From Vagococcus salmoninarum (lineage in GTDB: Bacteria > Bacillota > Bacilli > Lactobacillales > Vagococcaceae): a stretch of 64,000 nt of DNA. Position 1 is the stretch's first letter; each line of letters begins with the position of its first letter. Below the pieces are notes generated by a model. It ran no database searches, was not told where the DNA came from, and was given only the letters and a program-made list of their open reading frames with translations. The position numbers were made by a program, and so were the translations under genes. Of this stretch, positions 9,722 to 18,300 are shown one piece after another. The DNA is taken from the NCBI RefSeq assembly GCF_003987495.1, contig NZ_NGJU01000014.1, positions 31,682-95,681 on the forward strand, given 5' to 3'.

Positions 9722-9791
9722 GCTAAACAAGAAGTCCGGAATTAAAGCGGTTTAAATCCCTTTAGTTCCTAACCTAATAGGAGGGTTTTGT

Positions 9792-11036
9792 ATGTACGAC
9801 AATACAGACGATAGTGGCACAGTACGTTGCTCATTTTGTGGTAAATCTCAAGAAGAAGTCAAAAAAATAGTAGCTGGACCAGGTGTGTATATTTGTAATG
9901 AATGTATCGACTTGTGTAAAGACATTATTGATGAAGAATTTCATGAAGATGCAATTCACGACTTTTTAGATGTTCCAAAACCAAACGAGATTTTAAATGC
10001 CCTTGATGAATATGTAATTGGTCAAGATCGCGCTAAAAAAGTATTATCTGTGGCTGTTTACAATCATTACAAACGTGTAGGCAACATGGAAGAATCAGAT
10101 GATGGTGTTGAATTACAAAAAAGTAATATTTGTTTAATCGGACCAACTGGTTCAGGAAAAACTTTCCTTGCTCAAACACTTGCTCGGACGTTAAACGTAC
10201 CATTTGCCATTGCAGATGCCACTAGTTTAACTGAAGCTGGTTACGTCGGTGAAGATGTCGAAAACATTTTACTTAAATTGTTACAATCTGCAGACTTCAA
10301 TGTGGAACGCGCAGAAAAAGGCATTATTTACATTGATGAAATTGATAAGATTGCCCGTAAAAGTGAAAATGTCTCAATTACTCGAGATGTTTCTGGTGAA
10401 GGGGTTCAACAAGCTTTGTTGAAAATCTTAGAAGGAACAACAGCTAGCGTACCGCCACAAGGTGGTCGTAAACACCCACAACAAGAGTTTATTCAAATTG
10501 ATACTACTAACATCTTGTTTATCGTTGGTGGGGCCTTCGATGGCATTGAGACAATTGTTAAAGAGCGTTTAGGAGAAAAAGTTATTGGATTTGGTAAGAA
10601 GAGTTCAAAACTTGATGATGATAAGAGCTTAATGCAAGAAATCATCCCTGAAGACTTACTAAAATTCGGCCTGATTCCAGAGTTTATCGGACGCTTACCA
10701 GTGACTGCTGCTCTAGAAAAATTAACAGTTGCCGACTTAGTCAGAATCTTAACAGAGCCTAAGAATGCCTTAGTTAAGCAATATAAAAAATTACTTGCCC
10801 TAGATAATTCAGAGTTGGAATTCCAACCTGAAGCGTTACAAGCGATTGCGAACCAAGCAATCGAGCGTAATACTGGTGCTCGTGGCTTACGTTCAATCAT
10901 CGAACACTTAATGATGGATGTCATGTATGAAATTCCGATGCGTGAAGAGATCAAAAAAGTAATCATGACTGAAGATACGGTAGTCAACGATGGTAAACCA
11001 ACCTTAGTCTTAGAAGACGGTAAAAAAGTCAGTTAA
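9792..11036 (+). CDS. clpX: ATP-dependent Clp protease, ATP-binding subunit ClpX
   Basis: AAA+ unfoldase that delivers substrates to ClpP. The 414 residues start with a C4 zinc finger (Cys13, Cys16, Cys35, Cys38). Walker A GPTGSGKT lies near residue 117, pore loop GYVGEDVE follows, Walker B is [11 protein letters not shown], and the RKH pore loop is in [12 protein letters not shown]. The IGF loop that docks on ClpP is present in KVIGFGKK. The ribosome site AGGAGGG precedes the start. It is transcribed alone, with its own promoter and terminator, and has a stable hairpin in its leader. Confidence 0.97.
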   Translation: MYDNTDDSGTVRCSFCGKSQEEVKKIVAGPGVYICNECIDLCKDIIDEEFHEDAIHDFLDVPKPNEILNALDEYVIGQDRAKKVLSVAVYNHYKRVGNMEESDDGVELQKSNICLIGPTGSGKTFLAQTLARTLNVPFAIADATSLTEAGYVGEDVENILLKLLQSADFNVERAEKGIIYIDEIDKIARKSENVSITRDVSGEGVQQALLKILEGTTASVPPQGGRKHPQQEFIQIDTTNILFIVGGAFDGIETIVKERLGEKVIGFGKKSSKLDDDKSLMQEIIPEDLLKFGLIPEFIGRLPVTAALEKLTVADLVRILTEPKNALVKQYKKLLALDNSELEFQPEALQAIANQAIERNTGARGLRSIIEHLMMDVMYEIPMREEIKKVIMTEDTVVNDGKPTLVLEDGKKVS

Positions 11037-11042
11037 ACAAAT

Positions 11043-11080
11043 AAGCAGGGCTGTGGCGTAAAGTCACAGCTCTGCTTTTA
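11043..11080 (+). terminator. Rho-independent terminator of clpX
   Basis: AAGCAG(G)GCTGTG / CACAGC(T)CTGCTT hairpin followed by TTTT. Confidence 0.85.
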
Positions 11081-11216
11081 TCTAACAGAGAATCCTAGTT
11101 AGTTTTATGATATTGTGGTAAAATAAATAATGAATTGCGTCATATGACTGTATGGTGTAAATTAGCTGATGAACAAATAAATTCTTGAGCCATCTAGCTA
11201 AAATAGGAGTGAAGTA

Positions 11217-11813
11217 ATGAAAGTAAATAATGCAGAAATTTTAATTAGTGCTGTGTCACCTAAACAATACCCGGAAGAAGACTTACCAGAGATTGCCTTA
11301 GCAGGTCGTTCAAACGTTGGTAAATCATCTTTCATTAATACCTTAATTGACCGTAAGAATTTAGCACGAACGTCAAGTAAACCTGGAAAAACCCAAACGT
11401 TAAATTTCTATTTAATTGAAAATAAGTTTCGTTTTGTCGATGTACCAGGTTATGGTTATGCCAAAGTCTCAAAAACAGAACGGGCTAAATGGGGAGAAAT
11501 GATTGAAACGTACATTACTCAACGGAACCAATTACGAGCGGTGATTTGTGTCGTTGATTTACGTCATAAGCCTAGTGTTGAAGATGTTCAAATGTACCAA
11601 TTTCTAAAGTTTTATCAAATTCCCGCAATTGTTGTGGCGACTAAAGCTGACAAAATTCCTAAAGGTAAATGGAATAAACATGAGTCGATTGTTAAGAAAG
11701 CTTTAGAATTTGATAAACATGATGGCTTTATTATGTTTTCTTCTGAAACTAAAAAAGGAAAAGAAGAAGCCTGGGAAGCGATCGAATTGTACTTAGAATT
11801 AGAAAATGAGTAA
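11217..11813 (+). CDS. engB: Ribosome biogenesis GTPase YsxC/EngB
   Basis: A 198-residue small GTPase needed for late assembly of the large ribosomal subunit. G1 is GRSNVGKSS (from about residue 30), G3 is DVPGYG and G4 is TKADK, all intact. The start follows AATAGGAGTGAAGTA. A promoter candidate (TTGCGT 11135, TAAATT 11158, 17-base spacing) precedes it. The gene lies downstream of clpX, as in many Firmicutes, and is followed after 18 bases by a MazG-like gene that probably shares its transcript. Confidence 0.95.
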   Translation: MKVNNAEILISAVSPKQYPEEDLPEIALAGRSNVGKSSFINTLIDRKNLARTSSKPGKTQTLNFYLIENKFRFVDVPGYGYAKVSKTERAKWGEMIETYITQRNQLRAVICVVDLRHKPSVEDVQMYQFLKFYQIPAIVVATKADKIPKGKWNKHESIVKKALEFDKHDGFIMFSSETKKGKEEAWEAIELYLELENE

Positions 11814-11831
11814 AGTTGAGGGATGAATCTG

Positions 11832-12137
11832 ATGGAATTTAATGAGTATCAATCATTAGCTAACCGCACCTTACATGGTAATGAGCAAGTTTTAACAAAC
11901 TGTGCTTTAGGGTTAGCTAGCGAAGCCGGCCAAGTCTTAGAAGTTATCCGAAATTATACATTTGAAAATCATCAAATGGACCAAGAGGAGTTAATTAAAG
12001 AGATGGGGGATGTTCTGTGGTACTTGTCCCAAATTGCCGAATGGGCAAACATTCCATTTGAAGAAGTCGCTAAGCAAAATATTGATATGTTGCAGCAACG
12101 TTATCCAGAACGTTACGCCTTAGTAGAAAAAAAATAA
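11832..12137 (+). CDS. MazG-like nucleotide pyrophosphohydrolase
   Basis: A 101-residue all-alpha NTP pyrophosphatase of the MazG/iMazG type. The metal-binding E-x2-E...E-x2-D pattern is visible in GLASEAGQVLEVI and KEMGDVLWYLSQI. Such enzymes hydrolyse nucleoside triphosphates, often non-canonical ones, to monophosphate and pyrophosphate. GAGGGA at 11818-11823 sets ATG 11832 as start; an ATG at 11823 overlaps the ribosome site. The stop codon sits in the stem of a bidirectional terminator. Confidence 0.82.
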   Translation: MEFNEYQSLANRTLHGNEQVLTNCALGLASEAGQVLEVIRNYTFENHQMDQEELIKEMGDVLWYLSQIAEWANIPFEEVAKQNIDMLQQRYPERYALVEKK

Positions 12138-12173
12138 GAGCAGCTCCCCTCGGGGACTGTTCTTATTTTTTTA
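12132..12173. terminator. Bidirectional terminator between the MazG-like gene and the surface-protein gene
   Basis: AATAAGAGCAG and TCCCC arms pair with GGGGA and CTGTTCTTATT around a two-base tip; A-run on the left and T-run on the right, so it works for both converging genes. Both stop codons lie inside the arms. Confidence 0.88.
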
Positions 12174-12900
12174 GTAATTTAAATAGGAAAGGCGTCGTAA
12201 AAATCAAGCAACCAGCAAAAGTTAACAAGTCGTCTCTATGGTTACTAGTCTTAGGCAAGTTCAAACCTTGCTTTTTTTTGCTTGGTTTGTCTGAAGAGCT
12301 AGTAGGTTCAGTTTTTGTTGGTGTTTTAGTTGAATCCGTCGTTGTTTCCCTAGTGGATTCAGTGCTTGATGTCGTAGATTCTTCAGCTTGAGAGCTAGTC
12401 TCGGAACTAAAAGCTTCGGTCTTTTCTGTCTGCTCAGAACTTTTAGGAACTTGATCTGGATTAGTCGTTGAATTTTCAGTAGTTGAGATTGTTCCTTCAG
12501 GGACTGAACTAGTTTCCGTTGTTTCAGGTTCTTCTGTGTTAGCAGGCGGTTGATTTTTCTTCATATAGTGAATAGGGAAGACGTAATCTTTTTCTAAAAT
12601 TTCAAGTTCATCGACTAACAGCACATCAGCCAAAGTATAGTCTTCAATCTCTTTAAGGTCAATCGGGACTGTCGTACCATGTTCACCACTGTGAGTAACT
12701 GATGGCACGATGTCTTCTTGGGTATCCACATCAACATATCTGATTTTAATATTACCAGTTGACGGCAAAGGCTCTTCTTCAGAACTTTCAGGCTCTTCAG
12801 TAGAAGTTGAGGGTTCAGTCGTAGTATCAGCTAAGACTGGTCTACTGCTAACTAAAAGCAGGCCACAAGTAAAGATTAAGGCAACTGCAAACTTTTTCAT
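12163..12900 (-). CDS. Cell-wall-anchored MucBP-domain surface protein (LPKTS anchor)
   Basis: A 245-residue secreted protein. The N-terminal signal peptide (MKKFAVALIFTCGLLLVSS) is probably cut after VLA at residue 24. An acidic Ser/Thr/Glu linker precedes one MucBP-like domain (GNIKIRYVDVDT, about residues 49-115). A long Thr/Ser/Glu stalk follows, then the sorting signal LPKTS (about 215-219), a hydrophobic helix and the KLLKK tail. MucBP domains bind mucin-type glycans in known proteins, so adhesion is a reasonable inference. The fifth sorting residue is Ser, not Gly. AGGAGG precedes the start, and TATAAT is at 12934-12939 on the minus strand. Confidence 0.82.
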   Translation of the reverse strand: MKKFAVALIFTCGLLLVSSRPVLADTTTEPSTSTEEPESSEEEPLPSTGNIKIRYVDVDTQEDIVPSVTHSGEHGTTVPIDLKEIEDYTLADVLLVDELEILEKDYVFPIHYMKKNQPPANTEEPETTETSSVPEGTISTTENSTTNPDQVPKSSEQTEKTEAFSSETSSQAEESTTSSTESTRETTTDSTKTPTKTEPTSSSDKPSKKKQGLNLPKTSNHRDDLLTFAGCLIFTTPFLFKLLKK

Positions 12901-13062
12901 GACTCTAACCTCCTAGTCGTATTATTTATCTTCATTATACGAGGTTAAAATTACATTAATGTTACAGTTATCCTAAAAATAATTATGAAAGATGACAACA
13001 AGTCGGCTGGCACTTGGTATGATGGTCTTTGATAAGTAATATATGATCTTTAAACTAAGAAT

Positions 13063-14982
13063 TTATTCCATGAAAAAGGCATTTTCTTGTTCTTTTAATA
13101 AGTTTTCTAAGTAGGCAATCTCTTGTGCCAGCTTGGCACCAACATTAGTATCTTTGACGTGCTTTCTTCTGACTAAGCGATCAACGACTCGTTTAGTAGA
13201 GGCGATATCAGAAAAGTTAGCAATCGCATTAGCTTTTGTTTCAAAGGGTTGGTGGGCGACGAGCTGCATGCCGTAAGAATTATAAATTAACGTATAGCCA
13301 GCAATCCCTGTAGTTGATTGGTAAGGTTTTGAAAAACCACCATCGATGACAATCATTTTGCCTTTTGCTTTGATCGGCGTTTCCCCTTTGATTTCTTTGA
13401 TCGGAGTGTGTCCATTAATAATATGGCCATCTTGAGGAGTTAAGCCAAACTCTTTTAAAATCAAGTGACACGTATCGACAGAGTTACGTAAAGAATAATA
13501 AGGGTTTTTTACTTCAGTGTGAGTACTTTTATCATTAATAAAGTAACGTTCAAACGTTGTCATTTCATTTTTTCCGAAAAGTGAGGAGCATTCCCCAGTC
13601 CATAAGTACCAAACTAAGTCCGTAGCTAAATCCGTCTGAACAGCTGGTGAAGCGTGGGCTTTCCGTAGAGCTTTTTCGAAAGTATCCAGTAAAGCGCGAC
13701 CTTTCAATTCTTGGCCTTTAATCTCTAACGCCTTAAAGTCCCCCTCAGCGGTTAAAGGAATACAACCATGAATAAGTAAGTTGTTATTATAGCAAAGATA
13801 AATACTGCCTTTAGCCATTAAGAAATCAACATGGCGTTTTAATTTTTCAGAATTACTAAAGACAGTCACTAAGTGTTCTAAAATTCCGACTTCAGCTGGC
13901 GTCAACTGATCAGGGGCTTGAGGATCAATCGTTTCGAAAGCGGGGTTACTCAACTGGAAAGTTTGACCTTTAAGTTGAATGGTGCCTTCTTTAAAATTAA
14001 TCTTGTCTAAGAGTAACCGGTGCTCCATTTTAAACTCTGGACGGCGTTTAATTAATTGAGACTCTAATTTAAACTGAATGATTGCCACCGCTTGTTGCAT
14101 TTGTGTAATTTGTAAGATTTCTTTATTGGTTAAAGAATGATTTTTTTCAAGTTTCGGTCGAAAGCTTGGATTATCTTGGTAATGCTCTTCAGCGAAGGTT
14201 TGTAAAGGCCGTAAGTTAATGCCGTAAACATCTTCAATGATATCTAAGTTGCTATAACGAGCCGAAATTCGTAAGACGTTCATCACTGAAAGAGGGGAGC
14301 CTGAGTAAGCACCAATCCAAGTGATGTCGTGATTCCCCCATTGGATATCAAGGGAGTGGCTTTGAATCAAGGTGTCGATAATTTTGTCAGGAGCAGGTCC
14401 CCGATCATAAATATCACCAACGACATGTAAGTGATCGACGATTAATTGTTGAATAGTATAGGCTAAGCCGGTAATTAAACTATCGGCTTGATTAAGTCTA
14501 ATAACTTCCGTTAAAATTTCAGCAAAATAGGATTCTTTATTTTTATCTAACTTATCACGGTAAAGTAATTCTTCCGAAATATAAGCGAAATGTCTTGGGA
14601 GAGCTTTGCGAACTTTTGAGCGTGTGTATTTAATAGCAACAAAATCAATTAAATCGATTAATTGCAAAATTGTTGTTTGGTACCAGTTGTTTAAATCAGT
14701 TGAAGAATCATAGTTAAGATGCTTCTTAGCTAACATGTCCTCAGGATAGTAGACAAGAAAGGTAAGTTCTTCTTTTTCTTGCCGTGTTAAGTCATTATTA
14801 AAAAGCAAATTGATTTTCTCTTTGACATTGCCAGAAGCATTTCTAAGGACGTGCTGAAAGGCTTCATACTCGCCGTGAAGGTCGCTAATGAAGTGTTCTG
14901 TCCCTTTAGGCAAATTCATAATCGCTTTCAGATTAATAATTTCAGCGATAATTTCGTTGTTAGTAAGTTGTTCTTTTATCAT
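13063..14982 (-). CDS. fbp: Fructose-1,6-bisphosphatase class III
   Basis: Gluconeogenic phosphatase of the Firmicute-specific class III, converting fructose-1,6-bisphosphate to fructose-6-phosphate. The 639-residue length is typical. Metallophosphatase-type motifs are visible: [12 protein letters not shown] near the N-terminus, [24 protein letters not shown], and NGHTPIKE near the C-terminus. GAGGTGA precedes the start. It reads leftwards from its own promoter at 15023-15051. No clear terminator was seen before the downstream surface-protein gene, but that gene has its own -10. Confidence 0.96.
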   Translation of the reverse strand: MIKEQLTNNEIIAEIINLKAIMNLPKGTEHFISDLHGEYEAFQHVLRNASGNVKEKINLLFNNDLTRQEKEELTFLVYYPEDMLAKKHLNYDSSTDLNNWYQTTILQLIDLIDFVAIKYTRSKVRKALPRHFAYISEELLYRDKLDKNKESYFAEILTEVIRLNQADSLITGLAYTIQQLIVDHLHVVGDIYDRGPAPDKIIDTLIQSHSLDIQWGNHDITWIGAYSGSPLSVMNVLRISARYSNLDIIEDVYGINLRPLQTFAEEHYQDNPSFRPKLEKNHSLTNKEILQITQMQQAVAIIQFKLESQLIKRRPEFKMEHRLLLDKINFKEGTIQLKGQTFQLSNPAFETIDPQAPDQLTPAEVGILEHLVTVFSNSEKLKRHVDFLMAKGSIYLCYNNNLLIHGCIPLTAEGDFKALEIKGQELKGRALLDTFEKALRKAHASPAVQTDLATDLVWYLWTGECSSLFGKNEMTTFERYFINDKSTHTEVKNPYYSLRNSVDTCHLILKEFGLTPQDGHIINGHTPIKEIKGETPIKAKGKMIVIDGGFSKPYQSTTGIAGYTLIYNSYGMQLVAHQPFETKANAIANFSDIASTKRVVDRLVRRKHVKDTNVGAKLAQEIAYLENLLKEQENAFFME

Positions 14983-15022
14983 AAGTCACCTCGACTAGAC
15001 CAATTTTTATAATACTAGATTA

Positions 15023-15051
15023 ATCATATTGTTTTTAAAGAATAAAGTCAA
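15023..15051 (-). promoter_or_regulatory. Promoter of fbp
   Basis: On the minus strand TTGACT (15051-15046) and TATGAT (15028-15023), 17 bases apart. Confidence 0.72.
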
Positions 15052-15110
15052 CAATACCAATTTTAAATAAAGAGGGAATAATCAATGGGAAGAATAGTTG
15101 AGAAAAGAAT

Positions 15111-15139
15111 TTGATAAATCAAGGAATTATCAGTATAAT
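15111..15139 (+). promoter_or_regulatory. Promoter of the trmR-like gene
   Basis: TTGATA at 15111 and perfect TATAAT at 15134, with 17-base spacing. Confidence 0.75.
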
Positions 15140-15195
15140 AATAAGTTGTAAAAGTCCGACTGGATTTAGTGATGTGTAATTTAAGGAGAGAAAAG

Positions 15196-15879
15196 ATGAG
15201 AAATCCAATGATGAGTATGCCTGTAGTAAAAGAAGAGATTGTTAAATTTATGCGGGAAAGCCAAAAACCTTTAAGTGGGGATTTAGGACGTTTACAAAGG
15301 CAGGCAAATGAAGATGGTGTACCGATTATCCCTCATGAAACAGTCGTCTTTATGCAATTTTTATTAGGGCAATTAAAACCAACAACGATTTTAGAAATCG
15401 GCACAGCGATTGGTTTTTCAGCGAGCTTAATGACTAAGTATCTACCAGAAGATGGACACATAACGACAATTGATCGTTTTGATGTCATGATAAAAAAAGC
15501 CAAAGCTAATTTTGAAAAACTAGGATTAGAAAAGCAAGTAACCTTGCTAGAAGGCCAGGCTGCGGATATTTTACCAACGTTAGAAGGGCCTTATGATTTT
15601 ATTTTTATGGATAGTGCTAAGTCTAAATACATTGAATTTTTACCAGAATGTTTAAGAGTTTTAAAAGTTGGTGGGGTTTTAATGATTGATGATGTCCTAC
15701 AAGGGGGCACTATTTTACAGCCAATCGAAGAGATCCATCGTAGTCAAAGAGCAATTCACCGTAAGTTAAATGAATTATTTGAGACTGTGATGACTCACCC
15801 TGATTTAACTGTTAGTTTAGTCCCTTTAGGGGATGGGGTTTTATTAATCACTAAAGAAAAAGCTGAAATTAACTTATAA
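15196..15879 (+). CDS. trmR: O-methyltransferase, probable tRNA 5-hydroxyuridine methyltransferase (TrmR/YrrM-like)
   Basis: A SAM-dependent class I methyltransferase of 227 residues in the catechol O-methyltransferase-like family. The SAM site is ILEIGTAIGFSAS, followed by ITTIDRFD and the metal/active-site region FIFMDSAKSKY; a second acidic metal ligand is in MIDDVLQGG. Firmicute members methylate 5-hydroxyuridine at tRNA position 34, which I infer for this one. AAGGAGAG sets the start at ATG 15196; the upstream in-frame ATG (15169) would bury the ribosome site. Confidence 0.82.
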   Translation: MRNPMMSMPVVKEEIVKFMRESQKPLSGDLGRLQRQANEDGVPIIPHETVVFMQFLLGQLKPTTILEIGTAIGFSASLMTKYLPEDGHITTIDRFDVMIKKAKANFEKLGLEKQVTLLEGQAADILPTLEGPYDFIFMDSAKSKYIEFLPECLRVLKVGGVLMIDDVLQGGTILQPIEEIHRSQRAIHRKLNELFETVMTHPDLTVSLVPLGDGVLLITKEKAEINL

Positions 15880-15888
15880 TTAATAATA

Positions 15889-15929
15889 AAAAAGCTCTAA
15901 GCCTGATAAAAGGCTTAGAGCTTTTTTTG
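15889..15929. terminator. Bidirectional terminator between trmR and tRNA-Arg
   Basis: Perfect 13-base arms AAAGCTCTAAGCC / GGCTTAGAGCTTT with a T-run to the right and an A-run to the left, serving both the + strand gene and the minus-strand tRNA. Confidence 0.92.
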
Positions 15930-15969
15930 GAAGACGCAGCTGAAAAGCTGAGCCAACAAGATAGTAAGA

Positions 15970-16043
15970 CGTCACAGGAGGGATTCGAACCCCCGACCGT
16001 CCGCTTAGAAGGCGGATGCTCTATCCTACTGAGCTACTGTGAC
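15970..16043 (-). tRNA. tRNA-Arg (anticodon TCT)
   Basis: Reading the minus strand, the acceptor arms GTCACAG and CTGTGAC pair perfectly with discriminator G. The D-arm AGCTCAGTAGGATAGAGC, an anticodon stem with loop CTTCTAA (anticodon TCT, reading AGA), and the T-loop GGTTCGAATCC are all present. The CCA end is not encoded. A consensus promoter (16063-16091) and the bidirectional hairpin at 15889-15929 bound it as a single-gene transcript. Confidence 0.96.
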
Positions 16044-16062
16044 AAATTTAGCAACAAAGCTT

Positions 16063-16091
16063 ATTATATGGAATAAACTTGAAAAAGTCAA
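16063..16091 (-). promoter_or_regulatory. Promoter of tRNA-Arg
   Basis: Minus strand TTGACT (16091-16086) and perfect TATAAT (16068-16063), 17 bases apart and about 20 bases before the tRNA. Confidence 0.82.
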
Positions 16092-16188
16092 CAATCTTTT
16101 TAGGAATAAATTTATCTATCATATTTTTTATTTTAAACTCGTGTAAAAAAAAAGAAAAGCAGTTATAAAAGGAGGGCAAAAAAACAGG

Positions 16189-16254
16189 ATGATTGTTAAC
16201 AAGCTGTTTATCGAGTTTTATGAACAAGAAAGCCTTTCCCTAGGGGATTATTAG
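16189..16254 (+). CDS. Possible 21-residue small ORF upstream of the TetR gene
   Basis: ATG 16189 opens 21 codons (MIVNKLFIEFYEQESLSLGD, then Tyr and TAG). A perfect AAAGGAGGG ribosome site stands 12 bases upstream, a little far. It lies in the otherwise gene-free stretch 16044-16364. No family is recognised. The palindrome TTGTTAACAA (16193-16202) overlaps its start and may be the real functional element here. Confidence 0.22.
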   Translation: MIVNKLFIEFYEQESLSLGDY

Positions 16255-16267
16255 CCATTGTTTTAAG

Positions 16268-16296
16268 TAGACAAACAAAAAAAATCAAGATATACT
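16268..16296 (+). promoter_or_regulatory. Probable promoter of the TetR-family gene
   Basis: TAGACA at 16268 and TATACT at 16291 with 17-base spacing, about 65 bases before the regulator. The rest of the 16044-16364 gap holds only the tRNA promoter, the small ORF and AT-rich sequence. Confidence 0.5.
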
Positions 16297-16364
16297 AATT
16301 TTGTTGGAAAATGTGCTGGGGAAAGCCACTAATCAACACAAAATATGGGAAGAGGTAAACAACA

Positions 16365-16997
16365 ATGGGGAAAATAGATCCACGAGTTATAAAAACAAGA
16401 AGTAAGCTGAAGAAGGCCTTTTTGACATTGTTATCAACACATCGTCTTGGGGAAATGAATGTTAAAGATTTGACGCAAACTGCTGATGTCACTAGAGGAA
16501 CTTTCTACTTGCACTACAAAGACAAAGAAACCTTTATTCAAATTATGATGGAAGAATTAATAACAGAGTATTTTGAGGCGGTTATTTATAAAAAAGGGGT
16601 AGAAGAAGAGGGAACAACACCGATTATCTCACTACTTGCTACATTTGAATATGTCGGTCATCATCCTGATTTCTTTAAAGTGCTTCTTAGTGAGCAAGAT
16701 GCCCTAGTGTATCAAGAAGTCTTTAGTGATAAACTTTATGAAGTCATTCAAGAGCACCAAAGAGCTGGCCAAGTAAATATAAAAAATAACGTCCCGAAAG
16801 AGTTACTAATGAGTTTCTTAATGTACGGTATGTTAGGTTATATTAACAGTTGGTTAATTAACGGAAAAATTTACGCTAATCATTTTATGGCAAGTAACCT
16901 TGAAAAAATGTTATCATCAACTTTGATTGAAGAAGCAGGCTTAGCAGACTTTTTTGTGACAGATGTTACTGAATTAGAAGTCGTTGCAAGTGAATAA
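16365..16997 (+). CDS. TetR/AcrR family transcriptional regulator
   Basis: A 210-residue regulator. The N-terminal TetR helix-turn-helix spans about residues 10-60 (KKAFLTLLSTHRLGEMNVKD, then ADVTRGTFYLHYKDKETFI, the conserved recognition helix and FYxHYxxKE signature). The C-terminal ligand domain is all-helical and not diagnostic. The divergent neighbour is tRNA-Arg, so the usual adjacent efflux target is missing and the regulon cannot be guessed. It ends at a terminator that overlaps the ribosomal-protein promoter. Confidence 0.88.
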   Translation: MGKIDPRVIKTRSKLKKAFLTLLSTHRLGEMNVKDLTQTADVTRGTFYLHYKDKETFIQIMMEELITEYFEAVIYKKGVEEEGTTPIISLLATFEYVGHHPDFFKVLLSEQDALVYQEVFSDKLYEVIQEHQRAGQVNIKNNVPKELLMSFLMYGMLGYINSWLINGKIYANHFMASNLEKMLSSTLIEEAGLADFFVTDVTELEVVASE

Positions 16998-17010
16998 ATG
17001 ATTAAATAAG

Positions 17011-17051
17011 CGAGAGCGGTCAAAAGTTTATTGACTTAGCTCTCGTTTTTT
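17011..17051 (+). terminator. Terminator of the TetR gene, overlapping the rplU promoter
   Basis: CGAGAGC / GCTCTCG arms with a 21-base loop, followed by TTTTTT. The -35 of the next promoter (TTGACT 17031-17036) is in the loop, and the T-run lies in its spacer. Confidence 0.75.
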
Positions 17052-17059
17052 GATATGAT
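17031..17059 (+). promoter_or_regulatory. Promoter of rplU-prp-rpmA
   Basis: TTGACT at 17031 and TATGAT at 17054, exactly 17 bases apart, upstream of the L21 leader. Confidence 0.75.
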
Positions 17060-17067
17060 ACTAATGT

Positions 17068-17164
17068 TGTAATTGTGGGCACCACAGCTACAACCGCACG
17101 AAGTAAGTAAGTAAGAACAAGAGATTGTCGCTTATGACGGCGAGTCTAAGTAAAATATAAGGAG
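17068..17164 (+). promoter_or_regulatory. Ribosomal protein L21 leader
   Basis: The leader between the promoter and rplU has the expected place and size of the Firmicute L21 autoregulatory leader, with stem-forming segments (GTGGGCACCAC near its 5' end) and the segment GAGATTGTCGCTTATGACGGCGA. In the known family, L21 binds its own leader to lower expression. The call rests on position and general resemblance. Confidence 0.65.
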
Positions 17165-17176
17165 GTGCTTAACAGC

Positions 17177-17485
17177 ATGTACGCAATTGTTAAAACAGGT
17201 GGTAAGCAAGTAAAAGTAGAAGTAGGTCAAGCAATTTACGTTGAAAAATTAGACGTAGAAGCAGGTGGCAAAGTAGTATTTGACGAAGTGATTTTAGTCG
17301 GTGGCGAAACAACGAAAGTTGGAACACCAACAATCGCCGGAGCAACTGTTGAAGGAACTGTTGAAAAACAGGGAAAACAAAAGAAAGTTGTTACTTTCAA
17401 ATACAAACCTAAAAAACATACTCACCGTAAACAAGGACATCGTCAACCGTATACAAAAGTTGTCATCGATGCCATTAATGCATAA
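17177..17485 (+). CDS. rplU: 50S ribosomal protein L21
   Basis: A 102-residue L21 with the family opening [14 protein letters not shown] and the basic C-terminal signature [20 protein letters not shown] that contacts 23S rRNA. AAGGAGGTG places the start at ATG 17177; a GTG four codons upstream lies within the ribosome site. First gene of rplU-prp-rpmA. Confidence 0.97.
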   Translation: MYAIVKTGGKQVKVEVGQAIYVEKLDVEAGGKVVFDEVILVGGETTKVGTPTIAGATVEGTVEKQGKQKKVVTFKYKPKKHTHRKQGHRQPYTKVVIDAINA

Positions 17486-17514
17486 GCTTAATTACAATGA
17501 GAGAAGGCAGTAAA

Positions 17515-17880
17515 ATGATTAAAGGTACATTTAAGCGTGATGAAGATGGTAGGCTTATTTCTTTTGAAGTTAGTGGACACTCAAACGCAAGTACTCATGG
17601 TAGTGATGTTATCTGTGCAGGTGTTTCAGCTTTAACTTTTAATGCTGTGAACAGTGTTAAAGCCTTAGCGGGATTTACCCCAATTCTTGATGTTGATCAT
17701 GAAGCGGAAGGGTATCTTTATTTTGAAACGATTGCTGATATTACTCAAGAACAATCAAATATTGCTCAAATTTTATTAGAGAGCTTATTATTAGGTTTAC
17801 AAAGTATCCAAACAGAACATTCAGAATTTATGACTATAAAGACTGTAACGAAAAACCGAGGAGGTGCGACCCAATGTTAA
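17515..17880 (+). CDS. prp: Ribosomal-processing cysteine protease Prp
   Basis: A 121-residue protease that removes the N-terminal extension of L27 in Firmicutes. The catalytic pair is visible as His22 (SGHSNAS) and Cys34 ([10 protein letters not shown]). GAGAAGG and seven to nine bases fix ATG 17515. The stop overlaps the L27 start, which fits its role of acting on the next gene's product. Confidence 0.93.
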   Translation: MIKGTFKRDEDGRLISFEVSGHSNASTHGSDVICAGVSALTFNAVNSVKALAGFTPILDVDHEAEGYLYFETIADITQEQSNIAQILLESLLLGLQSIQTEHSEFMTIKTVTKNRGGATQC

Positions 17881-18161
17881 AAATGAATTTACAATTCTTC
17901 GCGACTAAAAAAGGTGGTGGTTCTACTGCCAATGGCCGTGATTCACAATCTAAACGTCTAGGCGCTAAACGTGCTGATGGACAAACTGTTACTGGAGGTT
18001 CTATTTTATACCGTCAACGCGGAACTAAAATTTACCCTGGTGCTAACGTAGGTATTGGTGGAGACGATACATTATACGCTAAAGTTGATGGCGTTGTCCG
18101 TTTCGAACGTAAAGGACGCGACAAAAAACAAGTGTCAGTTTACCCAGCAGTAGCACAATAA
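17874..18161 (+). CDS. rpmA: 50S ribosomal protein L27 with cleavable N-terminal extension
   Basis: A 95-residue L27 whose mature form starts at A in [13 protein letters not shown]. The LQFF-A sequence is the recognised Prp cleavage site, so the first nine or so residues should be removed to let the N-terminus reach the peptidyl-transferase centre. ATG 17874 overlaps the prp stop; ATG 17883 is an alternative. GAGGAGGTG lies upstream. Confidence 0.97.
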   Translation: MLKMNLQFFATKKGGGSTANGRDSQSKRLGAKRADGQTVTGGSILYRQRGTKIYPGANVGIGGDDTLYAKVDGVVRFERKGRDKKQVSVYPAVAQ

Positions 18162-18170
18162 TTAAACTAT

Positions 18171-18214
18171 AAAGCTTCTTATCTCGATCTTATTCGAGGT
18201 AAGAAGCTTTTTTG
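18171..18214 (+). terminator. Rho-independent terminator of rplU-prp-rpmA
   Basis: AAAGCTTCTTA..CTCGA / TCGAG..TAAGAAGCTTT with a six-base loop and a T-run. Confidence 0.92.
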
Positions 18215-18300
18215 TTCGCTAAATAAAGTGTCCATCATGAATGAAGACTGGTATAATAGTAGGAAAAGTTAATGGTTGAAAACGTAGAAGGTGGTCGAAG

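Noticed and set aside
9666-9791. CtsR operator before clpX
   Set aside because: No AGTCAAA-type heptad tandem repeat on either strand.
10493-10987. Long minus-strand open frame (164 codons) inside clpX
   Set aside because: Fully antisense to a well-supported gene, no ribosome site, low-complexity Ser/Ile-rich translation.
12755-12772. LPSTG in the N-terminal part of the surface protein as a sorting motif
   Set aside because: It is near residue 45 with no hydrophobic helix after it; the real anchor is the C-terminal LPKTS.
17301-17513. Second + frame overlapping rplU and the prp start
   Set aside because: Overlaps two well-supported genes and has a Lys/Asn/Leu-rich shadow composition.
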